Source: Acidovorax sp. (GTDB lineage: Bacteria; Pseudomonadota; Gammaproteobacteria; Burkholderiales; Burkholderiaceae_C). Taken from it: 64,000 nt of DNA. The translations under genes and the position numbers were made by a program. Below are positions 8,561 to 17,454 of this stretch, piece after piece. Every line of letters starts with the position of its first letter. Position 1 is the stretch's first letter. The notes beneath the pieces were generated by a model. It was not told the DNA's origin and did not search any database. It saw only the letters and a program-made list of their open reading frames with translations. Location: NCBI RefSeq assembly GCF_021287135.1, contig NZ_JAJTBB010000026.1:1-64000 (forward strand), given 5' to 3'.

Positions 8561-9163
8561 CTAGGCGGCGGGCGGTGCCAGCCGCTGGCTGGCCCAGAGC
8601 ACCTGGTCCACCACGGCACGTACGCGGTCGCGGTGGGCTTGCTGCACCAGGGCGCCGCTGTCGTTGAACGCGTTGCCGGCCAGGCCGAGTGCAAACGCCT
8701 TGGGTGCGAGCCAGCACTCCGCGTTGATCAGCAGGGGCGCCAGATGGCTTTGCGACCGCAGGCCGCCCAGCGCGCCTGGCGATGCGCTGAGCATGCCCAC
8801 CACCTTGCCGCGGAACGACTTCCCGCCATCTTCCCAGTCGGGATGGCCTTTGACGGGGCTGGAGGCCCAGTCGATGGTGTTCTTGAGCAGGGCCGTGTAG
8901 CTGCCGTTGTATTCGGGCGAGCAGATCACCCAGCCCGGGTGGCGCCACAGAATTTCCTTGAGGCGGATCACGTCGGCCGGCGTGCCCTGGGCTTCGAGGT
9001 CGGCGTTGTACAGCGGGATGTTGAAATCCGACAGCTCCAGCAGCGTGACAGCGGCACCCGCGTCGCGCGCGATGGCGGCCGTGGCGTGGGCCAGTTTGCG
9101 GTTGAACGACTGCTGGCGGGTGCTGCCGGCGAAAACGAGGAGGGAAGGGGCGGTGTGAGGCAT
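8561..9163 (-). CDS. NADPH-dependent FMN reductase family protein
   Basis: A 200-residue flavodoxin-like oxidoreductase. The FMN phosphate loop is [12 protein letters not shown] (about residues 13-24) and the isoalloxazine contact is [18 protein letters not shown] (about 83-100), the hallmark of the ChrR/YieF/azoreductase-like FMN reductase family. It probably reduces quinones, chromate or azo compounds using NAD(P)H. The ATG at 9163 is used; a GTG three codons upstream is possible. It is divergent from mnmG, with a parS site in the shared spacer. Confidence 0.85.
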   Translation of the reverse strand: MPHTAPSLLVFAGSTRQQSFNRKLAHATAAIARDAGAAVTLLELSDFNIPLYNADLEAQGTPADVIRLKEILWRHPGWVICSPEYNGSYTALLKNTIDWASSPVKGHPDWEDGGKSFRGKVVGMLSASPGALGGLRSQSHLAPLLINAECWLAPKAFALGLAGNAFNDSGALVQQAHRDRVRAVVDQVLWASQRLAPPAA

Positions 9164-9210
9164 GGTGCCCACGATTGGACCATGGCCGCACCACAGGAAT
9201 CCTGCAAGCC

Positions 9211-9226
9211 TGTTTCACGTGGAACA
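9211..9226. other. parS site (intergenic)
   Basis: TGTTTCACGTGGAACA equals the reverse complement of TGTTCCACGTGAAACA and so fits the known ParB-binding consensus TGTTNCACGTGAAACA. It lies between the FMN reductase and mnmG, 5.5 kb from parB. Confidence 0.9.
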
Positions 9227-9337
9227 ACGGGGTTGCCGTCATGGCAAAACCCGCAAGGCGTGCAAAGTGGGAAAATTGCGGGTTGCCCGCTCAGCGGGCT
9301 TTTCACCAATGGGCCGCGAGGGCCCCGGAGCGTTTTC

Positions 9338-11311
9338 ATGTTGTACCCCCAGGAATTTGATGTGATCGTGGTTGGCGGTGGCCATGCCGGCACCGAGGCC
9401 GCGCTAGCCGCTGCGCGCATGGGCAGCCGCACGCTGCTGCTCACCCACAACATCGAGACCCTGGGGCAGATGAGCTGCAACCCCAGCATCGGCGGCATCG
9501 GCAAGGGCCACCTGGTGAAGGAGGTGGACGCGCTGGGCGGTGCCATGGCCTTGGCCACGGACGAGGGCGGCATCCAGTTCCGCATCCTCAACAGCTCCAA
9601 GGGCCCGGCCGTGCGCGCCACGCGGGCGCAGGCCGACCGCATTCTGTACAAGGCCGCCATTCGCCGCATGCTGGAGAACCAGCCCAACCTGTGGCTGTTC
9701 CAGCAGGCGGTGGACGACCTGATGGTGGAGGGCGACCGCGTGGTGGGTGCCGTCACGCAGGTGGGCATCCGCTTCCGCTCGCGCACGGTGGTGCTCACGG
9801 CCGGCACCTTCCTGGACGGCAAGATTCATGTGGGGCTGAACAACTACGCGGCAGGTCGGGCAGGGGACCCGCCGGCGGTGTCGCTCTCGGCCCGCCTGAA
9901 GGAGCTGAAGCTGCCGCAGGGGCGCCTGAAGACCGGCACGCCGCCGCGCATCGATGGGCGCAGTATCGACTTCTCGAAGTGCACCGAACAACCCGGTGAT
10001 GGCATGCCCGGCGGCGTGAACGAGGGCACGGTGCCCGTGTTCAGCTTCCTGGGCCATGCGCAGATGCACCCGAAGCAGGTGCCGTGCTGGATCACCCACA
10101 CCAACGAGCGCACGCACGAGATCATCCGCAGCGGCTTTGACCGCAGCCCCATGTTCACCGGCAAGATCGAAGGCGTGGGCCCGCGCTACTGCCCCAGCGT
10201 GGAAGACAAGATCAACCGCTTTGCCGACAAGGACAGCCACCAGATCTTCCTGGAGCCGGAAGGGCTGACCACGCACGAGGTCTACCCCAACGGCATCAGC
10301 ACCAGCCTGCCGTTCGACATCCAATACGCCCTGGTCCGCAGCATGCCCGGGCTGGAGAACGCCCACATCCTGCGCCCGGGCTACGCCATCGAGTACGACT
10401 ACTTCGACCCGCGCTCGCTCAAGAGCAGTTTTGAAACCCGCCAGATCCAGGGCCTGTTCTTTGCCGGCCAGATCAACGGCACCACCGGCTACGAAGAGGC
10501 AGCAGCCCAGGGTTTGTTTGCGGGCATCAACGCCGCGCTGCAATGCCGGGGCGAGGCCCCTTGGCTGCCTGGCCGGGACGAGGCCTACCTGGGTGTGCTG
10601 GTGGATGACCTGATCACCAAGGGCGTGACCGAGCCCTACCGCATGTTCACCAGCCGCGCCGAGTTCCGCCTGCAGCTGCGCGAGGACAACGCCGACATGC
10701 GCCTCACGGAAGTGGGTCGCAAGATGGGCTTGGTGGACGACGTCCGCTGGGATGCTTTCAGCCGCAAGCGCGATGCTGTTTCACGTGAAACAGAGCGCCT
10801 CAAGGCCACCTGGGTGAATCCGCGCAACCTGCCTGCGGCCGAGTCCGAGCGCGTGCTGGGCAAGAGCATCGAGCACGAATACAACCTGTTTGAACTGCTG
10901 CGCCGGCCGAACGTGAGCTACGCCAGCCTGATGAGCCTGGACGGTGGCAAGTACGCCACCGCGGATGTTTCACGTGAAACGCTGGGCGAATTGACCGAAC
11001 CCGTGCTGGAGCAGGTGGAGATTGCCGCCAAATACGCCGGCTACATCGACCGGCAAAAGGGCGAAGTAGAACGCGCCGCTCACTTCGAGAAGCTGCGCCT
11101 GCCGCCCGACCTGGACTACATGCAGGTGACGGCGCTGAGCATCGAGGCCCGACAGGTGCTCAACCGCCACCGGCCCGAAACCCTGGGCCATGCCTCGCGC
11201 ATCACGGGTATCACACCGGCGTCGATCTCGCTGCTGATGGTGCACTTGAAGAAGGGCGGGTTCAAGGAGTTTGCCGCAATGCCCGCCAAGGCGGAGGGCG
11301 AAACGGCATGA
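9338..11311 (+). CDS. mnmG: tRNA uridine-5-carboxymethylaminomethyl modification enzyme MnmG (GidA)
   Basis: A 657-residue FAD enzyme. With MnmE it installs the cmnm5 group on wobble uridine 34 of tRNAs. The dinucleotide-binding motif [12 protein letters not shown] is at residues 11-22, followed by family signatures [42 protein letters not shown] and [16 protein letters not shown]. The ATG at 9338 gives the family's usual N-terminus. Two parS sites lie in the coding sequence near the 3' end, each translated as VSRET. The stop overlaps rsmG by 4 bp (ATGA). A small hairpin with a TTTT tail (9285-9303) lies in the leader; its role is unclear. Confidence 0.97.
   Translation: MLYPQEFDVIVVGGGHAGTEAALAAARMGSRTLLLTHNIETLGQMSCNPSIGGIGKGHLVKEVDALGGAMALATDEGGIQFRILNSSKGPAVRATRAQADRILYKAAIRRMLENQPNLWLFQQAVDDLMVEGDRVVGAVTQVGIRFRSRTVVLTAGTFLDGKIHVGLNNYAAGRAGDPPAVSLSARLKELKLPQGRLKTGTPPRIDGRSIDFSKCTEQPGDGMPGGVNEGTVPVFSFLGHAQMHPKQVPCWITHTNERTHEIIRSGFDRSPMFTGKIEGVGPRYCPSVEDKINRFADKDSHQIFLEPEGLTTHEVYPNGISTSLPFDIQYALVRSMPGLENAHILRPGYAIEYDYFDPRSLKSSFETRQIQGLFFAGQINGTTGYEEAAAQGLFAGINAALQCRGEAPWLPGRDEAYLGVLVDDLITKGVTEPYRMFTSRAEFRLQLREDNADMRLTEVGRKMGLVDDVRWDAFSRKRDAVSRETERLKATWVNPRNLPAAESERVLGKSIEHEYNLFELLRRPNVSYASLMSLDGGKYATADVSRETLGELTEPVLEQVEIAAKYAGYIDRQKGEVERAAHFEKLRLPPDLDYMQVTALSIEARQVLNRHRPETLGHASRITGITPASISLLMVHLKKGGFKEFAAMPAKAEGETA
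10777..10792. other. parS site inside mnmG (perfect palindrome)
   Basis: TGTTTCACGTGAAACA is a perfect 16-bp palindrome identical to the general bacterial parS consensus. It is read as part of Ala-Val-Ser-Arg-Glu-Thr in MnmG. Confidence 0.93.
10966..10981. other. parS site inside mnmG (15 of 16)
   Basis: TGTTTCACGTGAAACG differs from the consensus only at the last base. It lies 189 bp after the perfect site and is again read as Val-Ser-Arg-Glu-Thr, so the same pentapeptide is encoded twice. Confidence 0.9.
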
Positions 11312-11988
11312 GCACTGCACCCAACCACGACACCCTGCGAGCGCAGCTGGAGGCTGGCGTCCAGGCCCTCGGGCTGAACCTGAGCGCAGCCCAGGTGGAC
11401 CGGCTGATGGACTTTTTGTCCCTGCTGCAAAAGTGGAACAAGGTCTACAACCTCACGGCCGTGCGTGACCCGCAGGAGATGCTGACCCACCACCTGCTCG
11501 ACAGTCTGGCCGCGGTGGCGCCGCTGCGCAGGCAGGCGGCGCGGGTGGGGGAGGGGGGCGCCGCACCGGTCAAGCTGCTGGACGTGGGCTCCGGGGGCGG
11601 TCTGCCTGGCGTGGTGTTTGCCGTCTGCTGTCCGGACGTCGATGTGAGCTGCGTGGACACCGTGGGCAAGAAGGCGGCGTTCATCCAGCAGGCGGCGGTG
11701 GCGTTGAAACTTCCCAACCTGCACGGCGTGCATGCCCGTGTAGAGACGCTGGCGGGTCCGTTTGACGTCATCAGCTGCCGGGCGTTTGCCTCGTTGCCGG
11801 ACTTCGTGGCCTGGTCGCGCAGCGCCCTGGCCGTGCCCCATGGCGTGTGGCTGGCCATGAAGGGCAAGCGGCCCGACGACGAAATCGCGGCGTTGCCGCC
11901 CGGGGTGACAATGTTTCACGTGGAACCGCTGGTGGTTCCGGGCCTGGAGGCCGAGCGCTGCATCGTCTGGATGCGACCGGTCGCGTAA
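11308..11988 (+). CDS. rsmG: 16S rRNA (guanine527-N7)-methyltransferase RsmG (GidB)
   Basis: A 226-residue SAM methyltransferase that modifies G527 of 16S rRNA. Family motifs are [25 protein letters not shown] (about residues 42-66, given here in part), the SAM site [14 protein letters not shown] (about 90-103), and [11 protein letters not shown] (about 153-163). It overlaps mnmG by 4 bp and is probably translated with it. A parS site lies inside its 3' end, read as MFHVEP. The next gene starts 67 bp later. Confidence 0.96.
   Translation: MSTAPNHDTLRAQLEAGVQALGLNLSAAQVDRLMDFLSLLQKWNKVYNLTAVRDPQEMLTHHLLDSLAAVAPLRRQAARVGEGGAAPVKLLDVGSGGGLPGVVFAVCCPDVDVSCVDTVGKKAAFIQQAAVALKLPNLHGVHARVETLAGPFDVISCRAFASLPDFVAWSRSALAVPHGVWLAMKGKRPDDEIAALPPGVTMFHVEPLVVPGLEAERCIVWMRPVA
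11912..11927. other. parS-like site inside rsmG
   Basis: TGTTTCACGTGGAACC matches the intergenic parS at 9211 except for the last base. It is 2.2 kb before parB and is the fourth such site in 2.7 kb. Confidence 0.82.
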
Positions 11989-12055
11989 ACTCGGCCTCTC
12001 GTTTCTTGGGCGGGCGTTGCGGTGCAGCGCCGCCCGTCCACTGCCCGGGGGGTTC

Positions 12056-12670
12056 ATGTTCGGCATTGCAGACTACGGCGCGTTCGTCGCCGCCATCGTG
12101 TTGTTCCTGGCCATTCCCGGCCCCGGCAATCTGGCGCTCATCACCTCCACCAGCAAGGGCGGCGTGCGCGGCGGGATGGCCGCCACCATGGGCGTGATTG
12201 CCGGCGACCAGGTGCTCATGTGGGCGGCCGTGGCCGGCGTGGCGGCACTGCTGGCAACCTATCCGGCAGCCTTCAACGCCGTGCAGTGGCTGGGCGCAGC
12301 CTACCTGGCTTGGCTGGGTTTCAAGATGCTCACGGCCAAGCCCGGCGCCAAGCCCATCCTGAACATCCAGCCGCGGCATTATTTCCGGCAGGCCGGGCTC
12401 ATCACGCTGCTCAACCCCAAGGCCATCGTGTTCTACATGGCTTTCTTCCCGTTGTTCGTGGATCCCGCCCGCCACCAGGGTCTCGTCACCTTTGGCGTGA
12501 TGGCCGCCACCATTGCCGTGCTGACCTTTGCCTATGGCCTCACGGTGGTGCTGCTCACCCACCATCTGGCCGAGCGCATGCGCGCCAACCCGCGCATCGG
12601 CCGCACCCTGGAGAAGCTGGCCGGTGTGTTCCTGGTTGGCTTCGGCATCAAGCTGGCCCTTTCCAAATAA
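12056..12670 (+). CDS. LysE/RhtB family amino acid exporter
   Basis: A 204-residue inner-membrane exporter with about six hydrophobic helices. The family signature PGPGNLALITSTSKGGVRGG (about residues 19-38) and the later LLNPKAIVFYMAFFPLF are typical of LysE/RhtB proteins, which export amino acids or their analogues. The ATG at 12056 follows a run of G residues that can serve as ribosome binding site; upstream starts would add a non-hydrophobic tail. It separates rsmG from parA. The substrate cannot be predicted. Confidence 0.9.
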   Translation: MFGIADYGAFVAAIVLFLAIPGPGNLALITSTSKGGVRGGMAATMGVIAGDQVLMWAAVAGVAALLATYPAAFNAVQWLGAAYLAWLGFKMLTAKPGAKPILNIQPRHYFRQAGLITLLNPKAIVFYMAFFPLFVDPARHQGLVTFGVMAATIAVLTFAYGLTVVLLTHHLAERMRANPRIGRTLEKLAGVFLVGFGIKLALSK

Positions 12671-12693
12671 ACCCCACCGAGCGCTGAAACCAC

Positions 12694-13506
12694 ATGGCCA
12701 AGATCTTTTGCGTTGCCAACCAGAAGGGCGGGGTCGGCAAGACCACCACCACCGTCAACCTCGCCGCCGGCCTGGCCAAGATCGGCCAGCGCGTGCTGAT
12801 GGTGGACCTGGACCCGCAGGGCAACGCCACCATGGGCTCGGGCGTGGACAAGCGCAGCCTCGACCTCACGGTGTACGACGTGCTGCTCGAATCCGCCTCG
12901 GTGAAGGAGGCGGCCGTGCTGTCCGACAAATGCGGCTACTGGGTGCTGGGCGCCAACCGCGAGCTGGCTGGGGCCGAGGTGGAGCTGGTGACGCTGGAGC
13001 ACCGCGAGAAGCGCCTGAAGGCCGCGCTGGCGGAGGCCGATGGTGACTTCGACTTCGTGCTCATCGACTGCCCGCCGTCCCTCAGCATGCTCACCCTCAA
13101 CGGCCTGTGCAGCGCGCACGGCGTGATCGTGCCCATGCAGTGCGAGTACTTCGCGCTGGAAGGGCTCACGGACCTGGTCAACACCATCAAGCAGGTGCAT
13201 GCCAACCTCAACCCCGACCTGCAGATCATCGGCTTGCTGCGCGTGATGTTCGACCCGCGCATCACGCTGCAGCAGCAGGTGAGCGACCAGCTCAAGGGCC
13301 ACTTCGGCGACAAGGTGTTCAACACCGTGATCCCGCGCAACGTGCGCCTGGCCGAAGCGCCCAGCTACGGCCTGCCCGGCGTGGTGTTCGACCCCAGCGC
13401 CAAGGGCAGCCAGTCGTTTGTCGAATTTGCGCACGAGATGGTGCAGCGCGTGCAGACCATGCCCGCCGCCGCAACATCCATGGCAAAAATGGCCTCCAGC
13501 GCTTGA
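12694..13506 (+). CDS. parA: chromosome partitioning ATPase ParA
   Basis: A 270-residue ParA/Soj ATPase that drives origin segregation with ParB and parS. The deviant Walker A motif KGGVGKTTTT is at residues 11-20, with VDLDPQGNAT (about 38-47), Walker B-like VLIDCPPS (about 122-129) and IPRNVRLAEAPS (about 211-222). The last eight residues (MAKMASSA) and the TGA stop lie within a dispersed repeat (13484-13540), so the native C-terminus has been replaced or extended by repeat sequence. The gene lies 23 bp after lysE and 33 bp before the hydrolase that separates it from parB. Confidence 0.96.
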   Translation: MAKIFCVANQKGGVGKTTTTVNLAAGLAKIGQRVLMVDLDPQGNATMGSGVDKRSLDLTVYDVLLESASVKEAAVLSDKCGYWVLGANRELAGAEVELVTLEHREKRLKAALAEADGDFDFVLIDCPPSLSMLTLNGLCSAHGVIVPMQCEYFALEGLTDLVNTIKQVHANLNPDLQIIGLLRVMFDPRITLQQQVSDQLKGHFGDKVFNTVIPRNVRLAEAPSYGLPGVVFDPSAKGSQSFVEFAHEMVQRVQTMPAAATSMAKMASSA

Positions 13507-13540
13507 TGGATAAGCGCAAGCAGCTATTTATTTCATAGCA
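13484..13540 (-). repeat. dispersed 60-bp repeat, copy A (parA end)
   Basis: On the minus strand it reads TAGCTGCTTGCGCTTATCC, then AAGCGCTGGAGGCCATTTT, matching the other five copies in core and order. It encodes the ParA tail and stop, and its last base is the A of the next gene's ATG. Confidence 0.85.
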
Positions 13541-14079
13541 TGAAGCCTGTTCAGATCCTGCTGCTGCCCGGCTGGCAGAACTCCGGCCCCGGCCACTGGC
13601 AAAGCCGCTGGGAGGCACTGCACGGCGACCAGCGCGTGGAGCAACACGACTGGATGCGCCCCCTGCGCGGCGACTGGTCGGCCCGCCTGGAGGAAACCGT
13701 GGCCGACGCCGACGGCCCCGTGGTGCTGGCCGCGCACAGCCTGGGCTGCATCCTCACCGCCTGGTGGGCGGCGCACACCCGCCACGCCGCCAAGGTGCGC
13801 GGCGCGCTGCTGGTGGCGCCGGGCGACGTGGAGCGGCCCGACCTGGCCGAAGTGATCCCGGGCTGGGCGCCCATCGCCCGCCAGCCCCTGCCGTTCCCCG
13901 CCGTACTCGTGGGGAGCCGCAATGACCCGTACTGCAGCTTTGACCGCGTGCGGTCCCTGGGCGACGCCTGGGGCGCGCGGTTCGTCGACTACGGCGAGCG
14001 CGGGCATATCAATGCCGAATCCGGGCTGGGCGACTGGGAAGAGGGGCGGGCCTGGCTGCGCACCGAGTTCAACATCTGA
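13540..14079 (+). CDS. RBBP9/YdeN family alpha/beta hydrolase
   Basis: A 179-residue serine hydrolase of the RBBP9/YdeN family. The oxyanion/N-terminal motif is LLPGWQNSGPGHW (about residues 8-20), the nucleophile elbow is AHSLG (about 68-72), the acid is Asp in SRNDPY (about 127-132) and the histidine is in GHINAESGLGDW (about 154-165). All triad residues are present. Substrates of the bacterial members are unknown. It sits between parA and parB, and its ATG begins at the last base of a dispersed repeat. Confidence 0.9.
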   Translation: MKPVQILLLPGWQNSGPGHWQSRWEALHGDQRVEQHDWMRPLRGDWSARLEETVADADGPVVLAAHSLGCILTAWWAAHTRHAAKVRGALLVAPGDVERPDLAEVIPGWAPIARQPLPFPAVLVGSRNDPYCSFDRVRSLGDAWGARFVDYGERGHINAESGLGDWEEGRAWLRTEFNI

Positions 14080-14101
14080 CGTGAGAGAAAACGACAACAC
14101 C

Positions 14102-15085
14102 ATGGTCACCAAAAAACCCAAGGGCCTCGGCCGCGGCCTCGAAGCGCTGCTCGGCCCCAAGGTCGAAGACAAAGTGGAGCAGGCCCAGGCCGCTGAAGCC
14201 GGCCTGCCCAGCACCTTGCCGCTCTCCGCGCTGGTGCCCGGCGTGTACCAGCCGCGCACGCGCATGGACGAGGGCGCGCTGTACGAGCTGGCCGAATCCA
14301 TCAAGGCCCAAGGCATCATGCAGCCGATACTTGTTCGCCGTCTCGACGACGAACAAGCTCGGCTGCGCCGACAAGAACGAGCATCGCAGGGGCCCTCCCC
14401 TGCGATGGGCGCCCTCAGCGCAACAGGGCCGTTGTACGAAATCATCGCGGGCGAGCGGCGCTTTCGCGCTTCGCGCCTGGCCGGCCTGGCCGAGGTGCCG
14501 GTGCTGGTGCGCGACGTGCCCAACGAGTCCGCCGCCGCCATGGCGCTCATCGAGAACATCCAGCGCGAAGACCTCAACCCGCTGGAAGAAGCCCAGGGCC
14601 TGCAGCGCCTGGTGCGCGAATTCGGCCTCACGCACGAGCAGGCCGCGCAGGCCGTGGGCCGCTCGCGCAGCGCCGCCAGCAACCTGCTGCGCCTCTTGAA
14701 CCTGGCCGATCCGGTGCAGACCATGCTCATGGCTGGCGACATCGACATGGGCCACGCGCGCGCGCTCTTGGCGCTGGACCGCGCCGCGCAGATCACGGCG
14801 GGCAACCAGATCGCGGCCAAGAAGCTGTCGGTGCGCGAGGCCGAGGCGCTGGTGAAGAAGCTCAGCGCCGAGTTCAGCCTGGTGCCGCAAAAGCCCCAAA
14901 AGGAAAAGTCGCGCGACCTGAAGCGCGTGGAAGAAGAGCTGTCCGACCTGCTCATGGCCGAGGTCGAGGTGCGCGTGAAAAAGCGCGTCAAGCGCAACGG
15001 CCGGGTGGAGGACATGGGCGAGCTGGCCATCCAGTTCGGCTCGCTCGAAGCGTTGAACGGCCTCATCGATCGCCTGCGCGGCTGA
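14102..15085 (+). CDS. parB: chromosome partitioning protein ParB with an in-frame insertion
   Basis: A 327-residue ParB, the CTPase that loads on parS. It has the N-terminal ParA-interaction segment GLGRGLEALLG (residues 8-18), PGVYQPR, ILVR (76-79), YEIIAGERRFRAS (112-124), ENIQREDLNPLEEA (151-164) and the helix-turn-helix LTHEQAAQAVGRSRSAASNL in the middle, then a lysine-rich C-terminal dimer domain. Between ILVR and YEIIAGERR there are about 32 residues (80-111), where relatives have roughly 5-8. The extra DNA (about 14330-14431) is made of two hairpins. The CTP-binding GERR motif itself is intact, so the protein may still work. Confidence 0.94.
   Translation: MVTKKPKGLGRGLEALLGPKVEDKVEQAQAAEAGLPSTLPLSALVPGVYQPRTRMDEGALYELAESIKAQGIMQPILVRRLDDEQARLRRQERASQGPSPAMGALSATGPLYEIIAGERRFRASRLAGLAEVPVLVRDVPNESAAAMALIENIQREDLNPLEEAQGLQRLVREFGLTHEQAAQAVGRSRSAASNLLRLLNLADPVQTMLMAGDIDMGHARALLALDRAAQITAGNQIAAKKLSVREAEALVKKLSAEFSLVPQKPQKEKSRDLKRVEEELSDLLMAEVEVRVKKRVKRNGRVEDMGELAIQFGSLEALNGLIDRLRG
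14330..14431. repeat. palindromic element inserted in frame in parB
   Basis: Two hairpins stand next to each other in the ParB CTPase domain. The first has arms CTTGTTCGCCGTC (14330-14342) and GACGACGAACAAG (14345-14357), with one mismatch and a 2-base gap. The second has arms CATCGCAGGGG (14382-14392) and CCCCTGCGATG (14397-14407) with a perfect 11-bp match. The segment encodes Leu-Asp-Asp-Glu-Gln-Ala-Arg and similar residues not expected here. No second copy was seen in the window. Confidence 0.8.
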
Positions 15086-15323
15086 AGGGGGGTCTTCTCC
15101 GGCGGCGCGGTTCTTGTCGCCGCGCTGGGCGGCGTGAAATAGCGCACGGAAACGGTTTCCAGCCGTAACTTGGGCGGGCAAAATGCGTTCGCGCGGGGCC
15201 TACACTGCGCTGCGTTCAACACACCCGGGTTGACCGCAAGGCCTCACCCCAGGGCGGCGACGGTGCCGCCCTGCGGCCCACGTTGGTTTGCCGGGTGATC
15301 CCCGCATCTCCTGGAGCAGACCC

Positions 15324-16685
15324 ATGACCCCTTCGCGCTTGTCCCCCGTGTGCCTGGCTTTACTGGCTGCGGGCCTGGGCCTCGCCAGCCTGGGCGCCCA
15401 GGCCCAGAACACCAAAGCCCCCAAGGTCCAGCTGTGGATGGACCTGTCCACCGGCACCATGGCGGGCATGCCCGAGATGGACAGCCTGCCCGGCGGCGGC
15501 ATGCTCGGCGGCCTCATGGGGGGCATGGGCGGCGGCGCGCTGGGCAGGGGGGCGGGCAGCGGCAACACGGCGTATGGCAACGCGCGCGCCATGTCGGTCA
15601 TGCCGCCGCGCGTCATCGACATCGCCCTGCACAACAGCCTGCGCCCGGGCGTGGAGGCCAGCCAGGCCATTCCGCCCGGCATGCGCATGGGCGAGTCCCT
15701 GCCGCTGGTGCCGCCCCGCGCGCAGCCCACGCAGACGGAACCGGGCGAGGTGCCGCAGGAGTACCAGCAGCACCAGCCCAAGGGCCGCATCCTGCTGTAC
15801 TGGGGCTGCGGCAGCACCGTGCGCGCAGGCCAGCCCCGGGTGATCGACCTGGCACGCGCCAAGCCCACGGACTACGCCCAGGCCTTTGCCGGCCGGGCCG
15901 TGCCCGACCGCGGCCCGCGCGTGGGGCCGGCCTATGCGCTGTACCCCAACGAGCGCAACCAGGTGAACCTGTCGCGGGACAGCTCGGTGGTGGGCGAGCA
16001 CCAGGTGCGCGGGGAGGGCATCCCCGCGTCCATGAAATTCACGCTGGGCGCGGCGCAGGACCTGATGCCTGCCATCGACCTGCGCACCACCGGCAAGCCG
16101 CAGGACAGCATGGGCACGAGCTGGCAGCCCGTGCGCAATGCGCGAGCCTACTACCTGCACGCCCTGTCGCAGAACGGGGACGACCTGGTGATGTGGTCCA
16201 GCGCCGAGACACCGGACACCGGCATGGGCCTGTTCGACTACTTGGCGCCCGCCACCATCGACCGCTGGCTCAAGGAGCGCGTGCTGCTGTCGCCCGAAAC
16301 TACGCAGTGCGCGATCCCGCAGGGCATCTTTGCCGGCGGCGGGCGCGACGCCACGCCCATGCTGCGCATGATGGCCTATGGCGGCGAGAGCACCATCGTG
16401 CACCCGCCGCGCCCCGCCGACCCCAAGGCCGCGTGGGAGCCTGAGTGGTCCGTGCGTGTGCGCGTGAAGTCGCACACCATGGCGATGCTGGGCGAGGAAA
16501 TGGCGCAGGGCGCACGCGGCGGCATGGGCTCGGCAGCGCCGGGCGCAGCGGCCGGCGGGGCGTATACGAGCGGCATGGGCGGCGGCTCGGCGCCCGCAGG
16601 CCAGCCGCCTGCGGGTGAAGGCGGCGCGGACCCCGGCAGCGTGGTCAACCCGGTGAACCTGTTGCGCGGCATTTTTGGCCGCTGA
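15324..16685 (+). CDS. exported protein of unknown function
   Basis: A 453-residue protein with a clear signal peptide (about residues 1-29, ending AQA|Q). The mature part starts with a methionine/glycine-rich segment (about 44-80, GGGMLGGLMGGMGGG), has two long conserved-looking parts, including LLYWGCGSTVRAGQPRVIDL (about 155-174) and TSWQPVRNARAYYLHA (about 262-277), and ends in a Gly/Ala/Pro-rich tail. Only a few cysteines are present. I recognise no domain. The start at 15324 follows CTGGAGCAG, a fair ribosome binding site. A perfect 9-bp inverted repeat (15250-15258 with 15265-15273) lies in its leader. Confidence 0.7.
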   Translation: MTPSRLSPVCLALLAAGLGLASLGAQAQNTKAPKVQLWMDLSTGTMAGMPEMDSLPGGGMLGGLMGGMGGGALGRGAGSGNTAYGNARAMSVMPPRVIDIALHNSLRPGVEASQAIPPGMRMGESLPLVPPRAQPTQTEPGEVPQEYQQHQPKGRILLYWGCGSTVRAGQPRVIDLARAKPTDYAQAFAGRAVPDRGPRVGPAYALYPNERNQVNLSRDSSVVGEHQVRGEGIPASMKFTLGAAQDLMPAIDLRTTGKPQDSMGTSWQPVRNARAYYLHALSQNGDDLVMWSSAETPDTGMGLFDYLAPATIDRWLKERVLLSPETTQCAIPQGIFAGGGRDATPMLRMMAYGGESTIVHPPRPADPKAAWEPEWSVRVRVKSHTMAMLGEEMAQGARGGMGSAAPGAAAGGAYTSGMGGGSAPAGQPPAGEGGADPGSVVNPVNLLRGIFGR

Positions 16686-16698
16686 GGGGGGCTGCAGG

Positions 16699-17454
16699 GT
16701 GTCGTCGCTGCGCATGCCCTGGCCGTTGCCCGCGCTCGCCGCGTGGGCGGGCGCGTGGCTTGTCTTCGCGGCCCTGCAGCGGGCCGCCGTGCCGCCGGCC
16801 GCGGCCCTGGTGGTGGCCTGCCTGCTGGGCACGGCCGCCAGCGTCCTCGGGTCCACCTGGTGGCGCCGCGGCCTGATTGCGGCGGGGTTTCCGCTCTCGC
16901 TGGCGCTGCTGGGCGGTGCCAGCCTGCCGCACTGGGCGTGGCTGGTGCCCCTGGCGCTGCTGCTGTGCGTGTACCCCCTCAATGCCTGGCGCGATGCGCC
17001 CCTGTTCCCCACGCCCCCGGGCGCGTTGCAGGCATTGCCTGCGCACGCGCCGCTGCCGGCCGGTGCGCGGGTGCTGGACGCTGGCTGCGGCCTGGGCGAT
17101 GGGCTCAAGGCGCTGCGCCGGGCGTACCCGCAGGCGGCGCTGGAAGGCGTGGAATGGAGCTGGCCGCTGCGGCTGCTGTGCGCGCTGCGCTGCCCGTGGG
17201 CGCAGGTGCGGCAGGGCGACATGTGGGCAGCCGACTGGCGGCCCTTCCAGATGGTCTACCTGTTCCAGCGGCCCGAGAGCATGGAGCGGGCCCTGGCCAA
17301 GGCGCAGGCGGAACTGGCGCCGGGCGCCTGGCTGGCCAGCCTGGAGTTCGCGGTGCCCGGCGTGGTGCCCAGTGCCCGGTGCGGCGTGCCGGGCGGGCGC
17401 GTGGTCTGGCTGTACCGCCTGCCGCTGGACCGCCGCACCGGCACCGGGGATTGA
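16699..17454 (+). CDS. membrane-anchored class I SAM-dependent methyltransferase
   Basis: About 251 residues. The N-terminal 100 residues hold three hydrophobic helices, followed by a Rossmann-type methyltransferase domain with VLDAGCGLGDGLKALRRAYP (about residues 123-142) as the SAM site and QVRQGDMWAADW as motif II/III. The acceptor is unknown. The GTG at 16699 is used; ATG codons at 16675 (overlapping the previous gene) and 16714 are alternatives. It lies 13 bp after the exported protein gene and is probably in one operon with it. Confidence 0.72.
   Translation: MSSLRMPWPLPALAAWAGAWLVFAALQRAAVPPAAALVVACLLGTAASVLGSTWWRRGLIAAGFPLSLALLGGASLPHWAWLVPLALLLCVYPLNAWRDAPLFPTPPGALQALPAHAPLPAGARVLDAGCGLGDGLKALRRAYPQAALEGVEWSWPLRLLCALRCPWAQVRQGDMWAADWRPFQMVYLFQRPESMERALAKAQAELAPGAWLASLEFAVPGVVPSARCGVPGGRVVWLYRLPLDRRTGTGD

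Noticed and set aside
9285..9303. Hairpin GCCCGC/GCGGGC with TTTT before mnmG as a terminator
   Set aside because: Only a 6-bp stem and four T; it lies 35 bp before the mnmG start on the coding strand and could as well be chance in GC-rich DNA.
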